NCBI GenBank assembly: GCA_964479275.1 | Contig: CAYZLR010000002.1 | Coordinates: forward strand, 1 to 64,000 | Reading direction: 5' to 3' | From: CALLPQ01 sp964479275 | GTDB lineage: Bacteria; Pseudomonadota; Alphaproteobacteria; Caulobacterales; Parvularculaceae | Length of the DNA stretch: 64,000 bases | Part shown: in pieces, positions 51,581 to 58,496 of the stretch | How the letters are laid out: every line of letters starts with the position of its first letter | How positions within the stretch are numbered: the stretch's first letter is position 1 | The notes under the pieces: model-generated | Seen by the model: the letters and a program-made list of their open reading frames with translations, nothing else | What the model was told of the DNA's origin: nothing | Databases searched by the model: none | Translations under genes and position numbers: made by a program

Positions 51581-52186
51581 TTATTTTGTAGTTTTCCAGT
51601 ATCCAAGTGTATCAAATACTAATTTTAATTCAGATTTAAATTCTTCTTGTAAATCGACGATCACAGATTGTATTCTATCATTACTTTCTAGAAAATCTCT
51701 TAATTCTAATTTACTGCTTAATGAAGATTTTTTAATTTCACCTATATCATTAGTATATTTAAATTTTATTTTATCAATTTTAAGAATTTTTTTACATAGC
51801 TTATAAACAGATGAAAAATCATTTAAGCGCTTGTTACCGTAATAAGTATCTACAGGATCATTTTCTCTTAATACTACCTTTGTTATTTTTACGTTTTTTA
51901 ATGATCCATAATCTATAGATAAATCTAAAGATTCTAAACGATCTGATAACATATTATGAAATTTCGATAAAATATCTATGTAGGTTGGAACACCTTCTTC
52001 ATTTGAAAGTCTGATTATTTCATCTTCCAAAGATTTGATTTTAACTTTTTTTGGATAGTCACAATATCCACTACCCGTCTCAACTTTTCGATAGAAACCT
52101 TTATCAAATTTATAGAATACACCTTTAGGTAGACTCTTTTTAATACTTTTTTCTAAAGCTTTCTTATCTGATTTAAAGAAAAACAT
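51581..52186 (-). CDS. Unknown Lys-rich protein
   Basis: 201 residues, Lys/Ser-rich, alternating charged helices and strands; starts M-F-F-F-K-S-D-K-K-A-L. It sits between the Ser tRNA gene and RtcB. Positive charge and location suggest an RNA-related role, but no motif is recognised. Confidence 0.6.
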   Translation of the reverse strand: MFFFKSDKKALEKSIKKSLPKGVFYKFDKGFYRKVETGSGYCDYPKKVKIKSLEDEIIRLSNEEGVPTYIDILSKFHNMLSDRLESLDLSIDYGSLKNVKITKVVLRENDPVDTYYGNKRLNDFSSVYKLCKKILKIDKIKFKYTNDIGEIKKSSLSSKLELRDFLESNDRIQSVIVDLQEEFKSELKLVFDTLGYWKTTK

Positions 52187-52241
52187 TTTTATATCCTCTT
52201 AATTTTACATAACCAAACTATAATATAATAGATACTAACTA

Positions 52242-53423
52242 TTATCCCTTAATACACATTACTTGTTTTAAAGTATGAACGACTTCAACTAAATCATCTT
52301 GTGCTTCCATAACTTTATCAATATCTTTATAGGCTGATGGTGTCTCATCAATAACATCGTAATCTATTCGACATTCAACACCTTCTACAGATTTCTTATG
52401 TTCAGACATACTAACTAATTTCTTAGCTTTAGATCTAGACATAACTCTTCCAGCTCCATGCGAACACGAATTAAAAGATTCTTTATTGCCTAAACCTCTT
52501 ACAATAAATGATTTGGCACCCATAGAACCAGGAATAATTCCCAATTGACCTTCTTTAGCACTTACAGCGCCTTTACGGGTCACCCAAACATTTTCTTTGT
52601 AGTGATTTTCTTTTTCTACATAGTTATGATGACAGTCGATGGCATGTTGTTCCCATCTAAAATCTTTAGTATGCTTATGTAAAATATCTAAAGCTTTAGT
52701 CATCATAATATCTCTATTAAATTTGGCAAATGTCTGAGCCCAATCAATAGATCTAATATAGTCATCGAAGTGTTTAGATCCTTCTGGTAAATAAGAAAGA
52801 TCTTCATCTGGAATATTACAAAACCAGCGCTTCATTTCTTCTTTCGCCTTAGAGATAAAATATCTACCAATAGCGTTACCAACTCCTCTAGAACCAGAGT
52901 GTAGCATAACCCAGACGAAGTCTTTTTCATCTAAACAAATTTCAACAAAGTGATTACCGCCACCTAAAGTACCTAAATGTTTAACATTATTAGTATCTTT
53001 AATAGGAGCTATCTCACAAAGTTCATCAAATTCTTTTGCTAGATAATCTGACCAAATCTTTTCAGTTCCGCCATCTAGTTTATCATGTTTTCCAAAGCCT
53101 ACTGGAATAACAGCTTCCATACCTAATCTAATATTCTTTAGATCATCAGGAAGATCTTTTGCCTTTAATGATGTTTTAACAGCCTGCATTCCACAACCTA
53201 AGTCAACACCTACCGTAGCTGGAATAATAGCTTTCTTAGTAGCTAAAACTGTTCCAATTGCGCATCCTTTTCCTAAGTGAGCATCTGGCATCGAAGCAAT
53301 CCACTTATGGATGAATGGCATACTGGCTAAATTATTTAATTGATCTAGGGTGTTATCGTCAATATGAACACCTTCATGCCAAGTTTTAATTGAAGCCTGA
53401 TTGCCTTTATTTATTGCTTTCAT
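52242..53423 (-). CDS. rtcB: RtcB RNA ligase
   Basis: 393 residues, the size of short bacterial RtcB. Metal and guanylate-binding blocks are intact: P-D-A-H-L-G-K-G (about 46-53), V-G-V-D-L-G-C-G-M (about 72-80), L-G-G-G-N-H-F-V-E (about 154-162), H-S-G-S-R-G, and S-C-S-H-G-A-G-R. RtcB joins 2',3'-cyclic phosphate or 3'-phosphate to 5'-OH ends. Inside a tRNA island it would repair tRNAs cut by host anticodon nucleases; this role is inferred. Confidence 0.95.
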   Translation of the reverse strand: MKAINKGNQASIKTWHEGVHIDDNTLDQLNNLASMPFIHKWIASMPDAHLGKGCAIGTVLATKKAIIPATVGVDLGCGMQAVKTSLKAKDLPDDLKNIRLGMEAVIPVGFGKHDKLDGGTEKIWSDYLAKEFDELCEIAPIKDTNNVKHLGTLGGGNHFVEICLDEKDFVWVMLHSGSRGVGNAIGRYFISKAKEEMKRWFCNIPDEDLSYLPEGSKHFDDYIRSIDWAQTFAKFNRDIMMTKALDILHKHTKDFRWEQHAIDCHHNYVEKENHYKENVWVTRKGAVSAKEGQLGIIPGSMGAKSFIVRGLGNKESFNSCSHGAGRVMSRSKAKKLVSMSEHKKSVEGVECRIDYDVIDETPSAYKDIDKVMEAQDDLVEVVHTLKQVMCIKG

Positions 53424-53449
53424 TATAAAATTCCTATTAAATTGTTTGG

Positions 53450-53541
53450 TGGTGTTCCTACTAGGATTCGAACCTAGACTACTCCCTAATCTGGGGATAC
53501 GATCTTATAAAAATCGGGTGCTGCCGTTACACTATAGGAAC
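53450..53541 (-). tRNA. tRNA with TAT anticodon (Ile-like) and long variable arm
   Basis: 92 nt, CCA encoded. Acceptor GTTCCTA/TAGGAAC, A73, D-stem GTGT/GCAC, anticodon stem CGATT/GATCG with loop TTTATAA (anticodon TAT, codon ATA), T-arm CTAGG-TTCGAAT-CCTAG. The variable region is 22 nt with a CCC/GGG stem, as in Leu or Ser tRNAs, which is not expected for Ile. Confidence 0.8.
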
Positions 53542-53919
53542 TTATTTTCTTTTTCTTAGGTTGGAAGTTCCTGTTGTATGACCTCCAACCCTCTGTTTAT
53601 TTTTAGCTTCTTCTAATCCATATTTTTCTACAGATCTTTCCCAAATAGTTTTAAATGTACCAAATTTTTTACCATCTTCTACAGTATTCTCTCTATATGT
53701 CGCCCAATAAAGATGCTTAGGGTTTGAACAATTGCCATTGCCACAAGCATGAGCCAAAACTGCAGGCCTTTTAGGAATATTGGTGTCTAAATATTCAGCT
53801 AAAACTCCTCTGTGATGCGTACTTAGGCCGCCTCGCTCTAAACAAACTTCTGAAAGATCTATATGAGATTGCCTTTCTTTCTTAGTATGGCTTTTTATAT
53901 ATTCTTCTACTATTATCAT
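53542..53919 (-). CDS. HNH endonuclease (zinc-type)
   Basis: 125 residues from ATG 53919; the longer frame to 53964 would overlap the next tRNA. T-H-H-R-G-V-L-A-E-Y, then H-A-C-G-N-G-N-C-S-N-P-K-H-L-Y-W-A-T and R-E-N-T-V-E-D is the Cys/His HNH type frequent in phages. It fits exactly between two tRNA genes, typical of a mobile endonuclease. Confidence 0.8.
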   Translation of the reverse strand: MIIVEEYIKSHTKKERQSHIDLSEVCLERGGLSTHHRGVLAEYLDTNIPKRPAVLAHACGNGNCSNPKHLYWATYRENTVEDGKKFGTFKTIWERSVEKYGLEEAKNKQRVGGHTTGTSNLRKRK

Positions 53920-53931
53920 TTGTATATAATT

Positions 53932-54008
53932 TGGTAGCGCCACCCGGATTCGAACCGGGAACATTCGGGTTTTAAGCCCGACACCTCTGCCAATTGGATC
54001 ATGGCGCC
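53932..54008 (-). tRNA. tRNA with TAA anticodon (Leu-like) but short variable loop
   Basis: 77 nt, CCA encoded. Acceptor GGCGCCA/TGGCGCT (one G.U), A73, anticodon stem TCGGG/CCCGA with loop CTTAAAA (anticodon TAA, codon TTA), T-arm CCCGG-TTCGAAT-CCGGG. The variable loop is only 5 nt, whereas bacterial tRNA-Leu has a long arm. Confidence 0.85.
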
Positions 54009-54014
54009 ATATAT

Positions 54015-54054
54015 TGGGGTCCTAGGAGGCGATCGACCTCTTTCAACTAGTACC
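54015..54054 (-). other. tRNA minihelix-like element (acceptor + T arm + CCA only)
   Basis: GGTACTAG, 6 nt, GAGG, T-like loop TCGATCG, CCTC, CTAGGACC, CCA. The acceptor pairs 7 of 8 positions, the T stem 4. No D or anticodon arm is present. It is either a tRNA gene that lost its middle or a true tRNA mimic. Confidence 0.45.
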
Positions 54055-54063
54055 ATATTTAAA

Positions 54064-54143
54064 TAATGTGGTAGGATTTGAACCTACACTAGAATTACTT
54101 GATAGTTATCTACCCTTGCTCTGCCTCACAAGACTGCACATTA
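54064..54143 (-). tRNA. Degenerate tRNA-like gene, identity unclear
   Basis: 80 nt. Acceptor TAATGTG/CACATTA (7 bp) and T-arm GTAGG-TTCAAAT-CCTAC are perfect, and a D-arm (TCT...AGA with G-G) is possible. The anticodon arm GGTAG/CTATC leaves a 4-nt loop, so no credible anticodon is seen, and CCA is not encoded. Probably a decayed tRNA. Confidence 0.4.
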
Positions 54144-54147
54144 ATTC

Positions 54148-54224
54148 TGGAAGCACAAGTAGGATTCGAACCTAACAACCTACGCAGTCAAAGTGCGTTG
54201 CTCTACCAGTTGAGCTATTGTGCT
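54148..54224 (-). tRNA. tRNA-Gln (TTG)
   Basis: 77 nt, CCA encoded. Acceptor AGCACAA/TTGTGCT, D-arm GCTC/GAGC, anticodon stem ACGCA/TGCGT with loop CTTTGAC (anticodon TTG, codon CAA), T-arm with one mismatched pair (TTAGG/CCTAC). Confidence 0.9.
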
Positions 54225-54231
54225 AAAAATT

Positions 54232-54477
54232 TTATAAATTCTTAATTGCTTCTTTAATAGCAATTCTTGCTGATTTTTCACATTTGTTAGGATTCCAACC
54301 TGAAGAAGCAACATCATGATATGACATATATTTGCGACCACCCGGAGTACCGTCGAAACTTATTGATTCTCTCTTTTCTTTAGACTTAACAAACCAAATA
54401 TATAAATTGTTAACGGTTTTTAATAAAGAAACTTTATGACCAGATTCTTCAAAATTTGCTATTAAAGTGTTTGACAT
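54232..54477 (-). CDS. Unknown early-type protein heading the tRNA operon
   Basis: 81 residues; beta start (V-S-L-L-K-T-V-N-N-L-Y-I-W-F), S-G-W-N-P-N-K-C and a C-terminal Ala/Lys helix. First gene after the promoter at 54510-54539; the tRNA genes follow. Not recognised. Confidence 0.6.
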   Translation of the reverse strand: MSNTLIANFEESGHKVSLLKTVNNLYIWFVKSKEKRESISFDGTPGGRKYMSYHDVASSGWNPNKCEKSARIAIKEAIKNL

Positions 54478-54509
54478 TTTGTAATACCTATTAATTTAAC
54501 TGATAAGTT

Positions 54510-54539
54510 ATTATAATCAATTAAATGATATTTGTAAAC
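54510..54539 (-). promoter_or_regulatory. Early-type promoter (GTTTAC-N18-TATAAT) with conserved leader motif
   Basis: GTTTAC 54539-54534, 18 nt, TATAAT 54515-54510, then TATCAGTTAAA and AATAGG before ATG 54477. It should transcribe the tRNA island, HNH gene and RtcB. Confidence 0.8.
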
Positions 54540-54552
54540 ATCTAAAATCAAA

Positions 54553-54579
54553 AAAAGCCTACTAATTTAGTAGGCTTTT
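54553..54579 (-). terminator. Strong terminator hairpin
   Basis: A perfect 12-bp stem AAAAGCCTACTA / TAGTAGGCTTTT with a 3-nt loop and T run; it insulates the tRNA operon promoter from upstream minus-strand transcription. Confidence 0.9.
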
Positions 54580-54613
54580 AAAAAGATATTTGCTATACTT
54601 ATTACTAATCTAA

Positions 54614-54682
54614 TTAAAACCCCTCGATTCCTGAACTTATTTGTCCATGCTGAGATAATAACGATTGTAATATGTTTTTCAT
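54614..54682 (-). CDS. Possible 22-residue late peptide
   Basis: A 22-codon frame (M-K-N-I-L-Q-S-L-L-S-Q-H-G) starting 3 nt after a minus-strand TATAAATA and followed 35 nt later by a strong terminator. It could instead be the 5' part of a small RNA. Confidence 0.3.
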   Translation of the reverse strand: MKNILQSLLSQHGQISSGIEGF

Positions 54683-54685
54683 ATA

Positions 54686-54693
54686 TCTATTTA
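54686..54693 (-). promoter_or_regulatory. Late promoter octamer TATAAATA (minus strand)
   Basis: A perfect octamer on the minus strand (54693-54686), overlapping the end of the gene at 54691. With the terminator at 54553 it bounds a transcription unit of about 130 nt. Confidence 0.45.
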
Positions 54694-55077
54694 TAAAGAC
54701 TTAATTTTAATCTGATATAACTCACCATCTGATAGATCGACAGTTACTATGCTATCTTTGGCATTTCTATATGTAATACAAATAATAGGTTCTTTACATC
54801 TGTAAGTTGTCCATGTAGCGCTAGGAACATAATCTCCCATACCAATATATTTTATATAACCTTGAAATCCAAAATAAGTTATCGCATCACCTACTTTAAA
54901 GTGACCGAATTTTTCTTTATGCTTCTCTAATTTTTCTTTATGACAGTCAAATTCTTCATTTTGTGCGTAAGCATCAATTAGTTTGCGTTCCCACTCTCTA
55001 TCATAGTTTGCGTTCATCTTTAATGCTTCAGCATGCTGATCACACATATTAATAACTTTAGTTTTTTTCCACCACAT
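54691..55077 (-). CDS. Unknown protein
   Basis: 128 residues. Helical charged first half (K-L-I-D-A-Y-A-Q-N-E-E-F-D), then a small beta domain (F-K-V-G-D-A-I-T-Y-F-G-F-Q-G-Y-I). TAATG-type coupling to the upstream gene. Last gene of the block running from the nrd genes. Not recognised. Confidence 0.6.
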   Translation of the reverse strand: MWWKKTKVINMCDQHAEALKMNANYDREWERKLIDAYAQNEEFDCHKEKLEKHKEKFGHFKVGDAITYFGFQGYIKYIGMGDYVPSATWTTYRCKEPIICITYRNAKDSIVTVDLSDGELYQIKIKSL

Positions 55078-55451
55078 TATATTACCTCCGATTTCTCTAC
55101 AGTTTCAATAACATCATATTTAATTGTTACTTTCTTTTGAATATTGAGACTAAAGTAATCCCAATACTTTATTACAAACTCTGGGGTGATCCGTATATCG
55201 CAATGTTGTGATATTACATTATAAAACTCGTCAGGATTGGTCCAGGGTTGAACATTATCGTGATATTCATCATACATAAATTCACAATACTCAATAAAAT
55301 TATCCATTTTATCTACAAAATACTGATCAGTAACAGTGCAATTTTTGTAAATTAACCAGAATTTAAATGGCATGCCTCCTACTCTAGAAGCTTCAAAGCA
55401 TTCATTATCAGACTTTACTTCACTTGGATTAAAATTTAATTTAATTTCCAT
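55077..55451 (-). CDS. Unknown acidic protein
   Basis: 124 residues, Tyr/Asp-rich, with N-D-E-C-F-E-A near 16-22 and E-Y-C-E-F-M-Y-D-E-Y-H-D near 51-62. Overlaps both neighbours. Not recognised. Confidence 0.6.
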   Translation of the reverse strand: MEIKLNFNPSEVKSDNECFEASRVGGMPFKFWLIYKNCTVTDQYFVDKMDNFIEYCEFMYDEYHDNVQPWTNPDEFYNVISQHCDIRITPEFVIKYWDYFSLNIQKKVTIKYDVIETVEKSEVI

Positions 55452-55782
55452 TATATGCCTCTTGGATTACACACATAGATTCAATATAAAAAGTTTGATG
55501 AGTTATAGAACCATCAGTTTTCATCCAACATAATTCCATTTCAGGTCTATGCATCTCATCAAAATAAGGATCTTTACAGTTTGATGCATCATAATTACCT
55601 CTTTCAATATTTAGAATATATGCCTTTTTATCAAATAATATTACTTCTTCAGATATTAAAAAATTAGCATATAGATCTTCAAATAGTTCAGTTTCTTCTT
55701 TAAATTGATCATAGATTCTATTAACATTTAATGCTAATTGATGATCTTTATTAAATAACTTTTTCTTAGAATTAAACATCAT
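55441..55782 (-). CDS. Unknown acidic protein
   Basis: 113 residues; basic start (M-M-F-N-S-K-K-K-L-F), helical acidic middle, and E-L-C-W-M-K-T-D-G-S then F-Y-I-E-S-M-C-V near the end. Overlaps the upstream gene by 11 bp. Not recognised. Confidence 0.6.
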   Translation of the reverse strand: MMFNSKKKLFNKDHQLALNVNRIYDQFKEETELFEDLYANFLISEEVILFDKKAYILNIERGNYDASNCKDPYFDEMHRPEMELCWMKTDGSITHQTFYIESMCVIQEAYNGN

Positions 55783-55963
55783 CCATCATCTCCTGATACA
55801 TTATTAATTTTTCTAAAAGTTCTACATTAGACCAAGAACCTATTTCTTTTTCTACGTCTTGTTGAACCCAATATTCAGAATTATCTTCTGACATATCATA
55901 ACCACCAACAAAACCTATATATAATCTTTCTCTAATAAAATCTAAAAGTTCTTGAGTAATCAT
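55772..55963 (-). CDS. Small acidic protein
   Basis: 63 residues; helix L-L-D-F-I-R-E-R-L at the start and N-V-E-L-L-E-K-L-I-M-Y-Q at the end. Overlaps the upstream gene by 4 bp. Not recognised. Confidence 0.55.
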   Translation of the reverse strand: MITQELLDFIRERLYIGFVGGYDMSEDNSEYWVQQDVEKEIGSWSNVELLEKLIMYQEMMDDV

Positions 55964-56193
55964 TTATAACAACCGCTTTTGGCATAAGCTATTTCTCTTT
56001 CTTGGCGGAAGTTATCAGCTTGCCAGCCAGCATCTGAAGCAATTTTAGCTTTTTCAGATTTTACCCTAGATAATTGATTTTCAAGACTTTGAATTTCTTG
56101 TTCAGCAGCCTTAATAATTTTCTGAGCTTGCTTCATAAATGGAGCTTTATTTGGATAGATTCTATGAAATGCTTTAGTGTATTTGTCTGTCAT
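55960..56193 (-). CDS. Small coiled-coil protein
   Basis: 77 residues, basic start and a clear coiled coil (about 26-52: I-K-A-A-E-Q-E-I-Q-S-L-E-N-Q-L). Unknown function; follows a hairpin (56202-56226). Confidence 0.6.
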   Translation of the reverse strand: MTDKYTKAFHRIYPNKAPFMKQAQKIIKAAEQEIQSLENQLSRVKSEKAKIASDAGWQADNFRQEREIAYAKSGCYK

Positions 56194-56201
56194 AATAAAT
56201 A

Positions 56202-56226
56202 GAGAGTCCTCTTAACGAAGACTCTC
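56202..56226 (-). terminator. Intergenic hairpin
   Basis: GAGAGTC with GACTCTC, 11-nt loop, between two minus-strand genes; little T run, so termination may be partial. Confidence 0.5.
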
Positions 56227-56235
56227 CCCTAATAA

Positions 56236-56520
56236 TTAAACTGCGCCGAAAAGAGTCTCATAAAGAGCATGAAGTTCATCATTCTCTTCAAAGTATTCTT
56301 CAGCGTTTTGCTTGTCATTCATTTTAGCAATTGCATTAATAGACTTAGGAGTCATTTCATAATCATCCTTTAACATCTGTTTAATTTCTTTAATATGAGC
56401 TTGTTGACCTCGAATCAGCATAAGAGCATCTGAAATCTCATCGAAAGCATTTTTTACTTTATCGACGTTTTCGCCAGTAGGAATGTTTACGAATTGACCA
56501 ATTTGTGGAGTTGTTGACAT
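56236..56520 (-). CDS. Unknown helical acidic protein
   Basis: 94 residues, mostly helical (V-D-K-V-K-N-A-F-D-E-I, I-K-E-I-K-Q-M-L). Isolated by hairpins on both sides. Unknown. Confidence 0.6.
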   Translation of the reverse strand: MSTTPQIGQFVNIPTGENVDKVKNAFDEISDALMLIRGQQAHIKEIKQMLKDDYEMTPKSINAIAKMNDKQNAEEYFEENDELHALYETLFGAV

Positions 56521-56548
56521 TATTTAATTTACCTTATGTTAAAAATTA

Positions 56549-56570
56549 TGGGAGGATATTTCACCTCCCA
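56549..56570 (-). terminator. Terminator after the nrd block, flanked by 13-bp direct repeats
   Basis: TGGGAGG, 8-nt loop, CCTCCCA, followed on the minus strand by a T run. ATGTTAAAAATTA occurs exactly on both sides (56536-56548 and 56571-56583). Confidence 0.75.
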
Positions 56571-56580
56571 ATGTTAAAAA

Positions 56581-56754
56581 TTAGTTTTGTTGATATGCTA
56601 TGTCACTTAAATCTAAGAATGTTCTTAATATCATTTTCATAATATCACTATCCTCATAAACTTCGGACCAATCGCCATCATCTGCTATTAGCTCTATTAT
56701 ATCCATATTATCGTCATAAGTAAACGACATTTCACCTAAATTTAATTCATTCAT
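56581..56754 (-). CDS. Small acidic protein coupled to nrdA
   Basis: 57 residues, very acidic (M-N-E-L-N-L-G-E-M-S-F, A-D-D-G-D-W-S-E-V-Y). The ATG overlaps the nrdA stop (TAATG). Possibly a small regulator of the reductase; that is a guess from coupling only. Confidence 0.6.
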   Translation of the reverse strand: MNELNLGEMSFTYDDNMDIIELIADDGDWSEVYEDSDIMKMILRTFLDLSDIAYQQN

Positions 56755-58496
56755 TATCCTTCACACGCCTTACATTCTTCGATTGTTGGAGCTCTTTTAT
56801 TCGAGCCTGATTTTAATTTTGATTCTGATCTTACATAATAAAGAGTCTTAACACCTAATTCATGAGCTAATAGGTGAACATCATTGAAATAACCTGCTTC
56901 AGTATCAGATGGAAAGAATAAGTTCAATGATTGACTTTGATCGATCATAGGAGTTCTTTGAGCTGCTTGCTTAATAATAGCTGCTTGATTGATCTCAAAC
57001 GCAGTCAAGAATACTTCTTTTTCATGAGCTGACAAATATGTTAAGTGTTGAACTGAACCACCTGCTTCTATAATAGAATCCCATACTCCGTCAGTATTTC
57101 TACTCTTACTCTCTAAAAGATCTTCTAATGTGCGATTCTTTTCCATAAAGATTCCTTTAGAAGTTTTATCAGTATAGACGTTTCTAATTATCGGCTCGAT
57201 ACCAGCAGAAACACCACCACTAATTATAGAATTAGATCTAGTAGGAGCAACAGCAGTTAAGTGGCTATTAAATAGACCGCTACCTTCACACCATAATGGT
57301 TCACCCATTTTCTCGGCTAATTTTCTACTTGCTGCCTCTGCACCGCTCTTTATGTTATTAAAGATCTGTCCATTTAACATCATAGCATCGAAGCTATCGA
57401 AAGGAATCGATCTTTCTTGTAGAAGAGTATGCCATCCTAATACTCCGATTCCGATTGCTCTACCCTTTTCAGCATGCCGTCTAACATTTTCTAAACCAGG
57501 AATATCTTTAGACTTATCAATAAATTCATTAAGTACGCCATTTAAGAATAAAGTAGCTATTTCTAACAGATTAGAATTTTTCCATTCATCGAACTTAACT
57601 AAGTTGAGACTGGATAGGCAGCAGATAAACGAATTCAATGCATCCGTATGCAAGGTGATCTCCGAGCATATGTTGGTCATAGATACATTTAATCCATGTT
57701 TCTGATAACCTAGAGGGTTAGCTTTGTTGACATGATCTTTATACATTATGTAAGGTTCGCCAGTCTCAAAACGAGAAACCATAACCTTAGTCCACTTCTC
57801 TCTTGCTACTTCGTCGCCTTCACGAACTTTCTTTATAAACTCATCAGATATAGTAACACAATGATGAAGATTTAGACACTGTCTATTTACATCGCCTTCA
57901 GGTCTTCGCATTCTAATGAATTCATCAAAGTCGCCGTGATCGATATCTAAATTAATAGAAGCGGCACCGCGCCTTGTCGAACCTTGACTAATTCCATTAA
58001 TAGTTTTGTCATAAATGGGCGCGAACGCTAAAATTCCATCCGATTTACCATTAGCTCCTCCTGCAATATCTCTACCAGCAGGTCTAATCTTGTTAAATCC
58101 TACGCCAACGCCGCCACCTGCTTTAGTTAAGTTAGCAAGCTCTAAATTCTTTTCAAGGATGGAATACACTGAATCATCAGGATCTATTCCGAAGCAAGAA
58201 ATGGGCAAGCCTCTTTTAGTTCCACAATTAGAAAGAATAGGGCTAGCAGGACACAGCCAATTATTCCACATAGCATCAAAAAATTCTTGAGCTAGAGAAT
58301 TATCACCTTGATAGTCGTATTCGGAACAATATGATGCTACAGAGTTAGCAACTCGTTCATACATCATCTTAGGCGATTCACCTTTGAGTCTATATCCTCG
58401 TGAAATAGTAGAATAACCTTTATCGGTCATCCATTCAGGGGCATCGTGAGTTAGCTTAAGATCTGCTAGCTCCTGATTTAAAATTTTATCAGCCAT
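56754..58496 (-). CDS. nrdA: Ribonucleotide reductase class Ia, alpha subunit
   Basis: 580 residues, without an N-terminal ATP-cone. Active-site elements are present: L-P-I-S-C-F-G, T-N-I-C-S-E-I (Asn, Cys, Glu triad), S-F-I-C-C-L, radical-transfer T-L-Y-Y-V-R near 552-557, and the C-terminal C-K-A-C redox pair. Reduces NDPs to dNDPs with the beta subunit upstream (1-bp overlap). Lacking the ATP-cone it should escape dATP overall inhibition. Confidence 0.95.
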   Translation of the reverse strand: MADKILNQELADLKLTHDAPEWMTDKGYSTISRGYRLKGESPKMMYERVANSVASYCSEYDYQGDNSLAQEFFDAMWNNWLCPASPILSNCGTKRGLPISCFGIDPDDSVYSILEKNLELANLTKAGGGVGVGFNKIRPAGRDIAGGANGKSDGILAFAPIYDKTINGISQGSTRRGAASINLDIDHGDFDEFIRMRRPEGDVNRQCLNLHHCVTISDEFIKKVREGDEVAREKWTKVMVSRFETGEPYIMYKDHVNKANPLGYQKHGLNVSMTNICSEITLHTDALNSFICCLSSLNLVKFDEWKNSNLLEIATLFLNGVLNEFIDKSKDIPGLENVRRHAEKGRAIGIGVLGWHTLLQERSIPFDSFDAMMLNGQIFNNIKSGAEAASRKLAEKMGEPLWCEGSGLFNSHLTAVAPTRSNSIISGGVSAGIEPIIRNVYTDKTSKGIFMEKNRTLEDLLESKSRNTDGVWDSIIEAGGSVQHLTYLSAHEKEVFLTAFEINQAAIIKQAAQRTPMIDQSQSLNLFFPSDTEAGYFNDVHLLAHELGVKTLYYVRSESKLKSGSNKRAPTIEECKACEG

